Of a DNA stretch of 64,000 nucleotides, positions 29,213 to 39,228 are shown piece after piece. The stretch lies in contig PGXL01000004.1 of NCBI GenBank assembly GCA_002839095.1, positions 62,001 through 126,000 of the forward strand. The letters run 5' to 3'. Numbering within the stretch: the stretch's first letter is position 1; each line of letters begins with the position of its first letter. The notes beneath the pieces are model-generated. The model did not search any database. It worked only from the letters and a program-made list of their open reading frames with translations, and was not told the origin of the DNA. The stretch is from Tenericutes bacterium HGW-Tenericutes-2 (GTDB lineage: Bacteria > Bacillota_I > Bacilli_A > Acholeplasmatales > Acholeplasmataceae). The position numbers and the translations under genes were made by a program.

Positions 29213-30013
29213 ATGAAGGTAATCGTAGTAACTGGGGCATCGTCTGGTATAGGACTTGCTATGACTCAATATTTTTGCCAAAAGGGTCATCATGTTTATG
29301 GCATATCTCGTACAAAAATGCACGAAAAAAATGTCAGAAGTATTCAGGCAGATGTAACAGATTATAAACAACTGAAACAAGCATACGAAGATATTTATGA
29401 AGTCGAAGGAAAAATTGACGTTTTAATAAATAATGCTGGTATGGGTATTTCAGGAAGTGTTGAAGACACATCCTACGAGGATGCAGCTTATTTAATGAAT
29501 GTCAATTTCATGGGCGTTTTTAACTCTACAAAAGCAATGATTCCATTACTTAGAAAAAGTGGTGGTGGTAAAATTTTAAATATGAGTTCTGTAGCAGCCA
29601 GACTTGGAATTCCATTTCAAGCTTTTTACTCAAGCTCAAAGGCAGCAATTAATGCTTTTTCTGAAGCTTTAAATATTGAACTTCATCCATTTAAAATTCA
29701 AGTATGTTCAATCATGCCTGGAGATATTAAAACAGGTTTTACCAAAAATAGAAAAAAGAATGAAGTCGACAGTGTTTTCTATAAGAAACGTGTTGATAAA
29801 TCAGTTTCTGTTATGGAAGAAGATGAAAGAAATGGCATGGATCCTGAATATGCAGCAAAAGTCGTTTTAAAGCTCATTGAAAGAAAAAGAATTCCACTTT
29901 ATAAAACAATAGGATTTAAATATAAAATATTTGTACTACTTCATAAATTTTTACCAGCTAAACTCGCTAACAACGTCGTAGGCATGATCTACGGGTTTAA
30001 AAAGGAAAAATAA
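29213..30013 (+). CDS. Short-chain dehydrogenase/reductase, possible 3-ketosphinganine reductase
   Basis: A 266-residue classical SDR. TGASSGIGLAM is the dinucleotide-binding loop, INNAGMG the NAG motif, MSSVAARLGIPFQAFYSSSKAA holds the Ser-Tyr-Lys triad. R after the second strand (ISRTK) favours NADP(H). The segment GISGSVEDTSYED and the C-terminal hydrophobic stretch resemble 3-ketodihydrosphingosine reductases, but SDR substrates cannot be told from sequence alone. Two nucleotides separate it from the preceding synthase and four from the following transporter, so all three are one operon. A long basic C-terminus (ends GFKKEK) may touch the membrane. Confidence 0.85.
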   Translation: MKVIVVTGASSGIGLAMTQYFCQKGHHVYGISRTKMHEKNVRSIQADVTDYKQLKQAYEDIYEVEGKIDVLINNAGMGISGSVEDTSYEDAAYLMNVNFMGVFNSTKAMIPLLRKSGGGKILNMSSVAARLGIPFQAFYSSSKAAINAFSEALNIELHPFKIQVCSIMPGDIKTGFTKNRKKNEVDSVFYKKRVDKSVSVMEEDERNGMDPEYAAKVVLKLIERKRIPLYKTIGFKYKIFVLLHKFLPAKLANNVVGMIYGFKKEK

Positions 30014-30017
30014 AACA

Positions 30018-30647
30018 ATGAATGAACATCATCATGTAATGCTAAAAGCAATAATGGCTGGTCTTTTTATTGGGATCGCTGGTTTGATTTTTCTTTCTGT
30101 AGAAAATAAAATCGTTGGTTCAATTTTATTTAGCTTTGGTCTATTAATGGTCGTATCTAAGGGCTATTATCTATATACCGGCAAGGTAGGATATCTACTC
30201 CCATTTGAAAAAGGTTATTTGTTGGTTTTAGGTAAAACACTTATGGGTAACTTCATCGGTATTACCTCAGTAGGATTGCTATTTAGATTTTCAGGAATGA
30301 CTTCAGTTATCACTCAGGCAAATCAATTATTGAATCTAAAAACTTCAAATCTTTGGTATGAAACACTTGTTTTATCCATATTATGTGGAATGATGATGTA
30401 CATCGGTGTTCAAAGCTACAAGGTGATGAAGCATGATTTTCTAAAGATTCTCATCGTTATATTTGCAGTTGTTATATTTATCCTCGCAAGATTTGAACAT
30501 AGTGTAGCAAACATGCTATATATTGCTTTAGGTAACACTTGGTCTTGGAAGGTATTACTTTATGTAATGATATGGGTCATAGGAAATGGAATCGGAAGCA
30601 TTTTACTCAACTTAGCAGAAGTCAAGCTAACTAAGGAAATAAATTAA
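30018..30647 (+). CDS. Formate/nitrite transporter (FNT) family protein, short form
   Basis: A 209-residue membrane protein with about six helices. AIMAGLFIGIAGLIFLSV matches the first FNT helix (AGxFIxxG), GNFIG matches the GNxxG motif, and ARFEHSVANM is the FNT signature containing the conserved His of the pore. The usual ELFTGN loop reads YYLYTGK here. It is about 50 residues shorter than FocA because the termini are trimmed. FNT channels pass formate, nitrite, hydrosulphide or lactate; the substrate is not predictable. It is the third gene of the SPT-like operon and the link to the other two is unclear. Confidence 0.85.
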   Translation: MNEHHHVMLKAIMAGLFIGIAGLIFLSVENKIVGSILFSFGLLMVVSKGYYLYTGKVGYLLPFEKGYLLVLGKTLMGNFIGITSVGLLFRFSGMTSVITQANQLLNLKTSNLWYETLVLSILCGMMMYIGVQSYKVMKHDFLKILIVIFAVVIFILARFEHSVANMLYIALGNTWSWKVLLYVMIWVIGNGIGSILLNLAEVKLTKEIN

Positions 30648-30649
30648 AA

Positions 30650-30682
30650 ATAAGGCTGGTCAACTGACCAGCCTTTTCTTTA
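30650..30682 (+). terminator. Bidirectional terminator between the FNT and NERD genes
   Basis: Perfect 11-bp stem AAGGCTGGTCA/TGACCAGCCTT (30652-30662, 30665-30675), T-tail on the plus strand; on the minus strand it is followed by TATTTTTAATTT. Confidence 0.88.
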
Positions 30683-30693
30683 CACTTTGCTTG

Positions 30694-31593
30694 TTATTGT
30701 TTTTTATATCCCCTATAAAAAGGAGATTTTGAATTTTTAAATAAGTCTTTTTTAGCATCCTTCACAGTTTTATAAAGTAAAGCTTCGCTAGGATCCTCTA
30801 CCGTATCCTTAACTTGATCTTTCTTTTGTTTTATGTTTTTCGAATCGCTAGTGATGATAGATAAATTTAACTTTTTTTCATAATCAACTACAACTGGTTT
30901 ATGTTCCTTATATATTACATCAGCTATTTCTCTCATTTGGTTGTGACTTATTTTAGATGTTTGATTTTTTTTGATGTACTCATTCATTTTTTTAATTAAT
31001 TCAGTATAATGAATAAACTGTTTTTTCACAGAAGCCTTTGCAAATCGAGATTTTAGCCGAGACTCATCACTGCCAATAACTGCAATCTGATAAATCGGTA
31101 TATTCTTAACAAGCTTGTTATCTTTTAAAAAACGCTCTAGGAATTTTATGTTTCTATCTGTCTTAACAATTTGACTTGAAATACTCTCCTTAATCGTATG
31201 ATCTTTGTATGGATAAGCTCTTGTAATTTCTTTCTTGAAATCAATTGTCACATCTCCAAAAAATGGTTTTGTTTCAATCATTAATATAAACTCAGAAGCA
31301 ATCACAATAAAATCAAATTCTATATCTAAACCGCGATGCTCAAGTCGAATATCATGTAAACATACTAAAGGTAGTTTCGATTTTTTTATTTCATTGTATA
31401 CATTTTTCTCACTAAAGAAACTGTTTTTGATAATCAATAATTCTTTTTCAATTTTTGCTCTTGAATCCTTAGATGCGTAATCCATCAAGGACAACAACTC
31501 ATTCGAATGCACACTTTGCTCAAAATTAAAATCTTTAACGAATTCAGGTTCTTTAATATTGGTATATCCAAAGTCATTACTATTAAGTTCCAT
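30694..31593 (-). CDS. NERD domain protein (nuclease-related)
   Basis: A protein of about 299 residues with a NERD domain in the middle: LVCLHDIRL, then EFDFIVIASEFILMIETKPF, which carries the Asp and the ExK pair of the PD-(D/E)xK nuclease superfamily, followed by a helical tail. The C-terminal 70 residues are Lys/Asp-rich and probably disordered. NERD proteins are thought to process DNA or RNA but their roles are poorly known. The start is the ATG seven bases after GGGGGA; an in-frame ATG 15 nt further upstream overlaps that ribosome site. Single gene, opposite to its neighbours, inserted before the rpsL operon. Confidence 0.82.
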   Translation of the reverse strand: MELNSNDFGYTNIKEPEFVKDFNFEQSVHSNELLSLMDYASKDSRAKIEKELLIIKNSFFSEKNVYNEIKKSKLPLVCLHDIRLEHRGLDIEFDFIVIASEFILMIETKPFFGDVTIDFKKEITRAYPYKDHTIKESISSQIVKTDRNIKFLERFLKDNKLVKNIPIYQIAVIGSDESRLKSRFAKASVKKQFIHYTELIKKMNEYIKKNQTSKISHNQMREIADVIYKEHKPVVVDYEKKLNLSIITSDSKNIKQKKDQVKDTVEDPSEALLYKTVKDAKKDLFKNSKSPFYRGYKKQ

Positions 31594-31749
31594 GTCTCTA
31601 TCCCCCATAAAAACAAATTTTCTATTAATTTTACTCTTATTATATCATTTGATTAATAAAATATCCTAATTATTCATGATTAGCAAATCAAAACCCAATC
31701 ATTCTAGCCAGCGATATCTCATTTTTTACGCTTTTTTAACACAAAAACA

Positions 31750-31778
31750 TTGACATAATAATCGATTCGTTATATAAT
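31750..31778 (+). promoter_or_regulatory. Promoter of the rpsL-rpsG-fusA operon
   Basis: Full consensus: TTGACA (31750-31755), 17 bp, TATAAT (31773-31778). It is among the strongest promoters in the window. Confidence 0.9.
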
Positions 31779-31814
31779 TAAAACGCTGCGTGAAATACGC
31801 GATAAGTAAACCCC

Positions 31815-31847
31815 ATTTTTGGCTCTATTAAGCCAAAAATAATTTTT
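31815..31847 (+). promoter_or_regulatory. Attenuator-like hairpin in the rpsL leader
   Basis: A perfect 10-bp stem ATTTTTGGCT/AGCCAAAAAT with loop CTATTA, then AATTTTT. A smaller hairpin GCGT/ACGC lies just upstream. The position between promoter and rpsL suggests premature termination control; a regulator is unknown. Confidence 0.55.
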
Positions 31848-31899
31848 AAACAACAAAATGAAACACTTGGATATGTGTTAGAAGAAAGGAGATCTACAA

Positions 31900-32352
31900 A
31901 TGCCAACAATTTCGCAACTAGTAAAAAACGGAAGAACGGACAAAAAGTACAAATCTAAATCACCTGCACTCGGATATGGTTTCAACAGCCTAGACAAGAA
32001 GGAATCAGATTATACTTCACCTCAAAAGCGCGGGGTATGTACACGTGTTACAACCATGACACCTAAAAAACCTAACTCAGCTTTACGTAAGTATGCCCGT
32101 GTTCGTTTAAGCAACCAGACAGAAGTGACAGCCTACATCCCAGGTATCGGTCACTCACTGCAAGAACATAGCGTCGTGTTAATTCGTGGTGGTCGTGTCA
32201 AAGACCTTCCAGGAGTACGTTATCACATCATTCGCGGTACGTTAGACGCATCAGGCGTCGCAAACCGTAAGCAAGCGCGTTCTAAATATGGTGCTAAGCG
32301 TCCAAAGGCAGGCAAAGCAGGAACACCTGCAAAACCAGCTGGTAAAAAATAA
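31900..32352 (+). CDS. rpsL: 30S ribosomal protein S12
   Basis: A 150-residue decoding-centre protein. It starts [12 protein letters not shown] and has [17 protein letters not shown], keeping the Lys residues whose change gives streptomycin resistance, and [13 protein letters not shown]. It is longer than the 124-140 usual length because of an insert near residues 24-42 and a Lys/Ala/Pro-rich tail. AGAAAGGAG precedes the ATG. First gene of the str operon. Confidence 0.97.
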   Translation: MPTISQLVKNGRTDKKYKSKSPALGYGFNSLDKKESDYTSPQKRGVCTRVTTMTPKKPNSALRKYARVRLSNQTEVTAYIPGIGHSLQEHSVVLIRGGRVKDLPGVRYHIIRGTLDASGVANRKQARSKYGAKRPKAGKAGTPAKPAGKK

Positions 32353-32423
32353 GCTTTAAAACAAAAACAAAAAACTAAAATTACGAATAAGAATCGTTTA
32401 AAAGAAAGGAAGAAGGTGAACTC

Positions 32424-32894
32424 ATGCCACGTAAAGGACATATTGTAAAACGCGACGTTTTACCAGATCCAATTTACCAATCAAAGCTAGTTACTCGTAT
32501 CGTCAACACTATTATGGAAGACGGTAAAAAAGGTACGGCTCAAGGCATTTTATATGGAGCATTCAACCGCGTTAAAGAAGCAACAGGACGCGAGCCAATT
32601 GATGTTTTCAATGAAGCATTATCAAACATTATGCCTGTTCTAGAAGTTCGTTCACGCCGTATTGGTGGTCAAAACTACCAAGTACCAACTGAAGTTAGAG
32701 CCTCAAGAAAAACAACATTAGGATTAAGATGGTTAATTAATTACGCACGTCTGCGTAATGAGAAAACTATGGAAGAAAAATTAGCGAAGGAAATCATCGA
32801 TGCATCACAAGGATTAGGTGCAGCAGTGAAGAAACGTGAAGATGTACACCGCATGGCTGAAGCAAATAAAGCATTTGCTCACTATCGCTGGTAA
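32424..32894 (+). CDS. rpsG: 30S ribosomal protein S7
   Basis: A 156-residue 16S rRNA-binding protein that organises the 30S head and regulates the str operon in E. coli. Landmarks: [39 protein letters not shown] and the C-terminal [13 protein letters not shown]. Standard length and start after AGGAAGAAGGTG. fusA follows after 17 nt. Confidence 0.97.
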   Translation: MPRKGHIVKRDVLPDPIYQSKLVTRIVNTIMEDGKKGTAQGILYGAFNRVKEATGREPIDVFNEALSNIMPVLEVRSRRIGGQNYQVPTEVRASRKTTLGLRWLINYARLRNEKTMEEKLAKEIIDASQGLGAAVKKREDVHRMAEANKAFAHYRW

Positions 32895-32911
32895 GTAAGG
32901 AGATTATAACT

Positions 32912-34984
32912 ATGCCTCGTGTATTCCCATTAGAAAAAGTCCGCAATATCGGCATTATGGCCCATATTGATGCGGGCAAAACAACGACGACTGAAAGAAT
33001 TTTGTTCCATACTGGTAAAATTCATAAAATCGGTGAGGTTCACGATGGTGCTGCTACAATGGACTGGATGGAACAAGAACAAGAAAGAGGGATCACTATC
33101 ACATCCGCTGCTACAACAGCGTATTGGCATGATCACAAAATCAATGTCATTGACACCCCTGGTCACGTTGACTTCACGGTTGAAGTATCAAGATCACTTC
33201 GTGTATTAGATGGTGCGGTTACCGTACTAGATGCACAAGCCGGGGTAGAGCCACAAACAGAAACTGTTTGGAGACAAGCCACCGAATATAAAGTTCCAAG
33301 AATCGTTTATATCAATAAGATGGACAAGATTGGTGCAGATTTTGAGCGCGCTATCAAAACAATCCTAAATCGTTTAGGTGTTAAAGCATTTCCGATTCAA
33401 TGGCCAATTGGCTCTGAATCAGATTTCAAGGGTATCATTGATATCATTGAAAGAAAAGCTTATCTATACGACGGAAATGCTGAGGAAAACAGTAAAGAAA
33501 TTCCAATTCCTGCGCATTTGAAGGATATCGTTGAATTAAAGAGAGAACAACTCGTAGAAGCTGTTGCAGATTTCGATGAAGAAATCATGATGCAATATCT
33601 TGAAGGAGAAGAAGTCTCTATTGAACAAATTAAAAAAGCAATCCGTGTAGGAACGCTTGCAGTTAAATTTTTCCCAGTTATCTGTGGATCATCATTTAAA
33701 AACAAGGGTGTTAAGAAAATGCTTGATGCAGTGATTGACTACCTTCCAGCTCCAACGGATGTTGCTGCTGTTGTTGGTCATGATTCCAATGGTAATGAAG
33801 TTTCTCGTCATCCTGACGATAACGAAAAGTTTACAGCATTAGCATTCAAGGTAATGACTGACCCATATGTTGGACGTTTAACGTTCTTCAGAGTTTATGC
33901 AGGTCAAATTACTTCTGGATCATACGTATTAAACACAAACAAAAATAATAAAGAACGTTTTGGTCGTGTACTTCAAATGCATGCGAACCACCGCGAAGAA
34001 ATTAAAGAAGTATTCGCTGGAGATATCGCAGCTGTCGTTGGTTTAAAAGATACAACAACAGGAGACACGTTAACTTCTGAAAAGGATGATATCATTCTTG
34101 AAACAATGATTTTCCCAGAACCAGTTATTAACGTAGCCATCGAACCTAAGACAAAGCAAGACCAAGATAAAATGGGCGTTGCATTACAAAAGCTTGCTGA
34201 AGAAGACCCAACATTTAGAACATTTACTGATCATGAAACAGGACAAACCATTATTGCTGGTATGGGTGAACTTCACCTAGAAATCATTGTTGATCGTATG
34301 AAAAGAGAATTTAAGGTAGAAGCAAATGTTGCTGAGCCTCAAGTATCCTATCGTGAAACGATTGCAGGAGAAGCCGACATTGAAGGTAAATTCGTTCGTC
34401 AGTCTGGTGGTAGAGGACAATATGGTCACGTTGTGATCAAGTTTGAACCAAATCCAGGTAAAGGTTTCCTATTTGTTGATAAGGTTGTCGGTGGTGTCAT
34501 TCCAAGAGAATACATCCCAGCAGTTCTAAAAGGACTTGAAGAAGCATTACCACAAGGTATTATTGCTGGCTATCCATTAATTGACATTAAAGCGACGTTG
34601 CATTACGGTTCATACCATGATGTCGACTCCTCAGAAATGGCATTTAAGATTGCAGCTTCAATGGCTCTTAAAGAATGTAAGACAAAAGCATCACCAATTT
34701 TATTAGAACCAATTATGGACGTAGAAGTTGTTGTACCAAATGATTATGTGGGTAACGTTATTGGAGATTTAACTTCAAGACGTGGTCGTTTAGAGTCTCA
34801 AGAAGGCCGTGGAAACGCTGTTAGCATCCGTGCTAACGTACCTCTATCAGAAATGTTTGGATATGCAACATCACTTCGTTCAAATACGCAAGGACGTGCT
34901 ACATTTATGATGCAATTTGCTCGTTATGAAAAGTGTCCAAAATCAATTATGGAAGATGTTATTAAAAAGCGTGGATCAAACTAA
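32912..34984 (+). CDS. fusA: Translation elongation factor G
   Basis: A 690-residue GTPase that drives ribosomal translocation. P-loop [15 protein letters not shown], switch [14 protein letters not shown], and [10 protein letters not shown] are intact; domains II-V follow, with the domain IV segment [16 protein letters not shown] typical of EF-G. Standard length. TAAGGAG lies before the ATG. A new promoter separates it from tuf. Confidence 0.98.
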   Translation: MPRVFPLEKVRNIGIMAHIDAGKTTTTERILFHTGKIHKIGEVHDGAATMDWMEQEQERGITITSAATTAYWHDHKINVIDTPGHVDFTVEVSRSLRVLDGAVTVLDAQAGVEPQTETVWRQATEYKVPRIVYINKMDKIGADFERAIKTILNRLGVKAFPIQWPIGSESDFKGIIDIIERKAYLYDGNAEENSKEIPIPAHLKDIVELKREQLVEAVADFDEEIMMQYLEGEEVSIEQIKKAIRVGTLAVKFFPVICGSSFKNKGVKKMLDAVIDYLPAPTDVAAVVGHDSNGNEVSRHPDDNEKFTALAFKVMTDPYVGRLTFFRVYAGQITSGSYVLNTNKNNKERFGRVLQMHANHREEIKEVFAGDIAAVVGLKDTTTGDTLTSEKDDIILETMIFPEPVINVAIEPKTKQDQDKMGVALQKLAEEDPTFRTFTDHETGQTIIAGMGELHLEIIVDRMKREFKVEANVAEPQVSYRETIAGEADIEGKFVRQSGGRGQYGHVVIKFEPNPGKGFLFVDKVVGGVIPREYIPAVLKGLEEALPQGIIAGYPLIDIKATLHYGSYHDVDSSEMAFKIAASMALKECKTKASPILLEPIMDVEVVVPNDYVGNVIGDLTSRRGRLESQEGRGNAVSIRANVPLSEMFGYATSLRSNTQGRATFMMQFARYEKCPKSIMEDVIKKRGSN

Positions 34985-34989
34985 TCCAC

Positions 34990-35018
34990 TTGCAAAAACA
35001 CATCTTTTCATATACAAT
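34990..35018 (+). promoter_or_regulatory. Promoter of tuf
   Basis: TTGCAA (34990-34995), 17 bp, TACAAT (35013-35018), between fusA and tuf, allowing extra EF-Tu synthesis. Confidence 0.7.
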
Positions 35019-35073
35019 AAATATGGTAAAACAAAACAAAAATAAAAATAAACTCATATAGGAGGAAATTAAA

Positions 35074-36258
35074 ATGGCAAAACAAAAATTTTTAAGAACT
35101 AAGCCACACGTTAACATTGGCACAATTGGCCACGTTGACCATGGTAAGACTACTTTAACAGCTGCTATCACTACAGTATTTGCAAAGCAAGGATTAGCAA
35201 CAATTAAAGACTACGCATCTATTGACTCAGCTCCAGAAGAAAAAGAACGCGGTATTACAATCAATACTGCACACGTTGAATATGAAACCACTAAGCGTCA
35301 CTACGCTCACGTTGACTGCCCAGGACATGCTGACTATGTCAAGAACATGATCACAGGTGCTGCTCAAATGGATGGTGGTATCCTAGTTGTATCCGCTGCG
35401 GATGGTCCAATGCCACAAACTAGAGAACATATCCTACTTGCTCGTCAGGTTGGGGTTCCTAAGTTAGTTGTATACATGAACAAAGCAGATATGGTTGATG
35501 ACGAAGAACTACTAGACTTAGTCGAAATGGAAATTCGTGAATTATTAACAGAATATGATTTCCCAGGTGACGATATTCCAGTCATCCGTGGATCTGCTCT
35601 TGGTGCATTAAACGGCGAACCTAAATGGGAAGCTACAGTTCAAGCTTTAATGGATGCAGTTGATTCTTATATCGACCAACCAGTAAGACAAACTGATAAG
35701 CCTTTCATGATGCCAGTTGAAGACGTGTTCACGATCACAGGTCGTGGTACAGTAGCAACAGGTAGAGTTGACCGTGGACAAGTTAAAGTCGGCGACCCTG
35801 TTGAAATCGTTGGTATCACTGATACGAAGCAAACAGTAGTTACTGGTGTTGAAATGTTCAGAAAATTACTTGACTATGCAGAAGCTGGTGACAACATCGG
35901 TGCACTTCTTCGTGGTGTTACTAGAGACCAAGTTGAACGTGGACAAGTATTAGCTAAACCAAAATCAGTTAACCCACATTTCAGATTTGAAGCGCAAGTT
36001 TACGTTCTTTCAAAAGAAGAAGGTGGACGTCATACAGCGTTCTTCTCAAACTACCGTCCACAATTCTATTTCCGTACAACTGACATTACAGGTGTTATTA
36101 CACTTAAAGAAGGTACAGAAATGGTTATGCCTGGTGACAACACAGTCATGGTTGTTGAACTAATCCACCCAATCGCTATTGAAGAAGGAACTAAGTTCTC
36201 TATTCGTGAAGGCGGACGTACCGTTGGTGCAGGTTCAGTAGTTACAATTCTTGAATAG
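35074..36258 (+). CDS. tuf: Translation elongation factor Tu
   Basis: A 394-residue GTPase that delivers aminoacyl-tRNA. P-loop [26 protein letters not shown] and [12 protein letters not shown] are present; domain II starts near [19 protein letters not shown]. Start after TAGGAGG. Terminator follows immediately. One of the most conserved proteins in the window, with no unusual features. Confidence 0.98.
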   Translation: MAKQKFLRTKPHVNIGTIGHVDHGKTTLTAAITTVFAKQGLATIKDYASIDSAPEEKERGITINTAHVEYETTKRHYAHVDCPGHADYVKNMITGAAQMDGGILVVSAADGPMPQTREHILLARQVGVPKLVVYMNKADMVDDEELLDLVEMEIRELLTEYDFPGDDIPVIRGSALGALNGEPKWEATVQALMDAVDSYIDQPVRQTDKPFMMPVEDVFTITGRGTVATGRVDRGQVKVGDPVEIVGITDTKQTVVTGVEMFRKLLDYAEAGDNIGALLRGVTRDQVERGQVLAKPKSVNPHFRFEAQVYVLSKEEGGRHTAFFSNYRPQFYFRTTDITGVITLKEGTEMVMPGDNTVMVVELIHPIAIEEGTKFSIREGGRTVGAGSVVTILE

Positions 36259-36264
36259 TATTCT

Positions 36265-36292
36265 ATAAAGAGGCTTCGGCCTCTTTTTTTTA
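36265..36292 (+). terminator. Terminator after tuf
   Basis: AAAGAGGC/GCCTCTTT (36267-36274, 36279-36286) with a UUCG tetraloop and T-run. Confidence 0.92.
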
Positions 36293-36338
36293 TCCAAAAA
36301 TGGTGTTATGATTAAAGATAACGTAGATGAGGTGTCAA

Positions 36339-36734
36339 ATGAAGAAATTTCTATTCGCAATTATAATTTCTTTTTCGTTATTTTTCTTAAGTGCTTGTGT
36401 TAGCTTTGTCGATGTATCTGATATCGAACTCATCTTAATTGATGAAGGATTTTCAATTATTGAGTATCAGGAGTCACAAAAAAATCGAATGAATTTGACC
36501 TTAAGTGACTATTGTGAATGTGAGGTCAGTCGAGTGATTGAAGGAAGACTCAATCAAATCACTGAAGTATACGTATTTGAATTTGAGAAAAGAAGCCAGG
36601 CGGTGGATTTTGTAAAAATTATTGAAAATGATGAGTTTATAGAGGTTATTAGCTTCAAGCTATTCGTCAGATATGGCAATATAGTTGTACTTGCAGGTAG
36701 TCTAGAGATTATAGAGTTATTTGAGGGTATGTAA
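36339..36734 (+). CDS. Small lipoprotein of unknown function
   Basis: A 131-residue protein starting MKKFLFAIIISFSLFFLSAC, a lipoprotein signal with lipobox LSAC and predicted lipidation Cys20. The mature part is about 110 residues of mixed strands and helices with a CEC pair (DYCECEV). No family recognised. ATG 36339 is seven bases after GAGGTG; ATG 36327 would spoil the signal peptide start. Free-standing gene between two terminators. Confidence 0.75.
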   Translation: MKKFLFAIIISFSLFFLSACVSFVDVSDIELILIDEGFSIIEYQESQKNRMNLTLSDYCECEVSRVIEGRLNQITEVYVFEFEKRSQAVDFVKIIENDEFIEVISFKLFVRYGNIVVLAGSLEIIELFEGM

Positions 36735-36748
36735 ATCATTTATATTAA

Positions 36749-36777
36749 AAATGGAGTTTAGAGACTTCATTTTTTTC
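36749..36777 (+). terminator. Terminator after the small lipoprotein gene
   Basis: AAATGGAGT/ACTTCATTT (one G-U pair), loop TTAGAG, then seven T. Confidence 0.82.
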
Positions 36778-36879
36778 ACTTTGATTAAAAAAATGTTAGA
36801 TTGAGTTAATGCAAGCAAAGCCATTCATTTTTACTTTAAATATGATAAAATATGAGTAATCAAAAGAGGTTGATCAAAG

Positions 36880-37647
36880 ATGATTGTTGACACACACGCA
36901 CATTTAAATACAGATGATTTTAAAAACGATTTAGAGTCTATTTTAGATCGAGCGAAATCAAATGGAGTTGAAAAGATTATTTGTATCGGGATGGATGAAA
37001 GCTCAAATCATTTAGCGATAGAAATAGCAAATAAACATGAAATGGTTTTTTCAACAGTTGGAGTTCATCCAGGCTATGTAGACACATCAACTACGGATCA
37101 TTTAGAAAGTCTTTTGCATCATGATAAGATTGTAGGTATTGGTGAATGTGGACTTGACTTTTATTGGAGAAAAGATAATATTGAACTCCAAAAGAAAGTG
37201 TTTCAAGAACATATTGAGTTAGCAGTGAAAACAAAGCTTCCCCTAGTTATTCACACAAGAGATTCATTTACTGAAGCCTATGAAATGCTACTTCCATATC
37301 AAGGAAAAGTTACTGGAGTATTCCATTGTTTCTCATCAGATTTAGAGGATGCGAAAAAAGCGGTTGATTTAGGATTTTATATTGGTATGGATGGACCGAT
37401 CACATTCAAGAAAAATGAGATTCTTGTTGAAATTGTTTCACATATTGACTTAAATTATATTTTAGTGGAAACGGATAGTCCTTATATGGCACCCATGCCA
37501 TATCGAGGAAAAAGAAATGAACCTGGCTATACAAAATATGTTGTTGAAAAAATAGCGGAAATCAAAGGATTAACCGTAGAAGAAGTATCAAGAATTACAA
37601 CAAAGAATGCACATGAATTATTTCATTTAGGAGGATACAAAGCATGA
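36880..37647 (+). CDS. TatD-family metal-dependent hydrolase
   Basis: A 255-residue TIM-barrel hydrolase. Metal ligands are visible in IVDTHAHLN (HxH), GIGECGLDFYW (Glu), VIHTRDSF (His), GVFHCFSS (His) and VETDSPYMAP (Asp). Gram-positive homologues (Bacillus YabD) are deoxyribonuclease-like enzymes of DNA repair or D-amino-acyl-tRNA-related roles; the exact substrate is uncertain. AGAGG precedes the ATG. The stop overlaps the next gene (ATGA), so tatD, the HtrA-like protease and the CinA-type gene form one operon. Confidence 0.92.
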   Translation: MIVDTHAHLNTDDFKNDLESILDRAKSNGVEKIICIGMDESSNHLAIEIANKHEMVFSTVGVHPGYVDTSTTDHLESLLHHDKIVGIGECGLDFYWRKDNIELQKKVFQEHIELAVKTKLPLVIHTRDSFTEAYEMLLPYQGKVTGVFHCFSSDLEDAKKAVDLGFYIGMDGPITFKKNEILVEIVSHIDLNYILVETDSPYMAPMPYRGKRNEPGYTKYVVEKIAEIKGLTVEEVSRITTKNAHELFHLGGYKA

Positions 37648-38720
37648 AGAAAAAAATACTTTATTTATTATTAGCAGTATTCAGTTTAATTACCTTAGCA
37701 GGGTGTTCTTTTGCACTGCGTGCAGAAACACCTTATCAATCACCTACACCTTATGAACAGCTAAGAATTGATATGATTGCTACAGTAGAACCTTCAGTGG
37801 TTGCTGTAAAAACTGAGACAGGACATGGTTCAGGAATTATTTATAAGAGTGAACCAATTTTAGAATCTAGTGAAACATTATACTATGTCATGACGAACTA
37901 CCACGTTGTTGAAAATGGTGGTGAAATGACGATTCATTTTGGAAGCGGAAAAACTGACATACCTGTTGTTGACTATGCAGGCTATGAATTATATGATATC
38001 GCAGTTGTCAGATTTAAGACAAATAAAACACTACGTGTTCATAATGTCGCACCTATCAACGATAACACAATTACTGAGATCGTTAAGGGTCAAGATGTTT
38101 ACGCCATTGGATCTCCGCATAACCTAGATAAGTTTAACTACGTCACTCAAGGTATTGTAAGCTTACCAACATTTGCATATAACGGAGTTGTAGGTCTAGC
38201 AATTATGCATGATGCAGAATTAAATCCTGGAAATAGTGGTGGACCACTGTTTAACTTAAAGGGAGAATTAATCGGGATTAATGTCGCTAAAATTCCTACA
38301 GTTTCCTCAAAGGATGGTACGATTGCTGCTGAAGGTTTAAACTATTCACTATCAATCAATAAAATCGCTCCAATTGTTAGAAACTTTAAAGCAAGTGATT
38401 ATCAAGAGGTTGTTAGAAAACCACGTATCGGTATTTCTGTACAAGAAGTAGAAATATTCCTACAGGAAAATGATGCTTCATTACTTCCTCCTAATCCTGT
38501 TGGAGTTGTAGTTGTTGGATTTGATCAAACAAGAAATGCTAAGGATTTCTTAGAAATGTATGACCTAATTATTTCAATGAATGGATCACCTATTACATCA
38601 ATAGCAGATATTGGTGCACAGCTTGTTGGTGCTAAATTTGGTGACTCACATGTCATCACTGTGATGCGAAAAGTTAATGGTTCATTCGTAGAATTATCCT
38701 TTACAATTATCTTATCATGA
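37644..38720 (+). CDS. HtrA/DegP-like serine protease, lipoprotein form
   Basis: A 358-residue exported protease. The N-terminus has a lipoprotein signal with lipobox LAGC (Cys21), so it is tethered to the outer face of the membrane rather than by the usual transmembrane anchor. The trypsin-like domain has TNYHVV (His), YDIAVVRF (Asp) and NPGNSGGPLF (Ser), a complete catalytic triad. A PDZ domain fills about residues 255-355 (LEMYDLIISMNGSPI). This is the normal HtrA layout for folding stress or processing of surface proteins. Overlaps tatD and the next gene by ATGA. Confidence 0.9.
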   Translation: MKKKILYLLLAVFSLITLAGCSFALRAETPYQSPTPYEQLRIDMIATVEPSVVAVKTETGHGSGIIYKSEPILESSETLYYVMTNYHVVENGGEMTIHFGSGKTDIPVVDYAGYELYDIAVVRFKTNKTLRVHNVAPINDNTITEIVKGQDVYAIGSPHNLDKFNYVTQGIVSLPTFAYNGVVGLAIMHDAELNPGNSGGPLFNLKGELIGINVAKIPTVSSKDGTIAAEGLNYSLSINKIAPIVRNFKASDYQEVVRKPRIGISVQEVEIFLQENDASLLPPNPVGVVVVGFDQTRNAKDFLEMYDLIISMNGSPITSIADIGAQLVGAKFGDSHVITVMRKVNGSFVELSFTIILS

Positions 38721-39181
38721 TTGCGAAACAAGTCTTTGATAAATTACTGAATAAGGGCTTAACTATCGCATTTGCTGAAAGTATGACAGGTGGTGCGGCA
38801 ACCTATGAACTAATGAAAAATCCAGGGGCATCCAAGGTGATTTCAGGAAGTATAGTAGCCTATAGTGTTAAGCAAAAACATAACCTTTTAAACATAACTC
38901 TAGAGGATATCAATAAGTATGGAATTGTCAGTAAAGAAATCTCTACTATTATGGCGAGAAAGGTTAAGGAAACTATTGGTTCAGATATTGGGGTTGGAGT
39001 AACTGGGAATGCTGGTCCAACGCTACAGGAAAACACAACCAAGAAAGAAGCTTGGATATCCATTTTTTACAAGCATGAAACTCAAGTGTTTTACATAGAT
39101 TTAGATCAATTGGATCGAGTAGAAGCAATCGAAAAAACAGTTCGATTTATCTACGATAATCTAAGCGTTATTCTGCAATAA
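38717..39181 (+). CDS. CinA C-terminal domain protein (PncC-type nicotinamide-nucleotide amidase)
   Basis: A 154-residue stand-alone CinA C-terminal domain. AFAESMTGGAATYELMKNPG carries the conserved ESxTGG motif, and GVGVTGNAGP the second conserved loop (usually GITGxAGP). This domain hydrolyses NMN to nicotinate mononucleotide in the pyridine-nucleotide cycle. The N-terminal MoeA/MocF-type domain of full CinA is absent, as in E. coli PncC (YgaD). A Lys/Glu-rich loop around residue 105 (ENTTKKEA) departs from the family. Ends the tatD operon. Confidence 0.85.
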   Translation: MIAKQVFDKLLNKGLTIAFAESMTGGAATYELMKNPGASKVISGSIVAYSVKQKHNLLNITLEDINKYGIVSKEISTIMARKVKETIGSDIGVGVTGNAGPTLQENTTKKEAWISIFYKHETQVFYIDLDQLDRVEAIEKTVRFIYDNLSVILQ

Positions 39182-39199
39182 AAAAGGATTCAAAACAAG

Positions 39200-39228
39200 T
39201 TGTATTATCATATCATATATGATATAAT
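39200..39228 (+). promoter_or_regulatory. Promoter of rpsF-ssb-rpsR
   Basis: TTGTAT (39200-39205), 17 bp, TATAAT (39223-39228). The leader to rpsF is about 60 nt and can pair TAAGA with TCTTA around 39239-39260. Confidence 0.75.
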
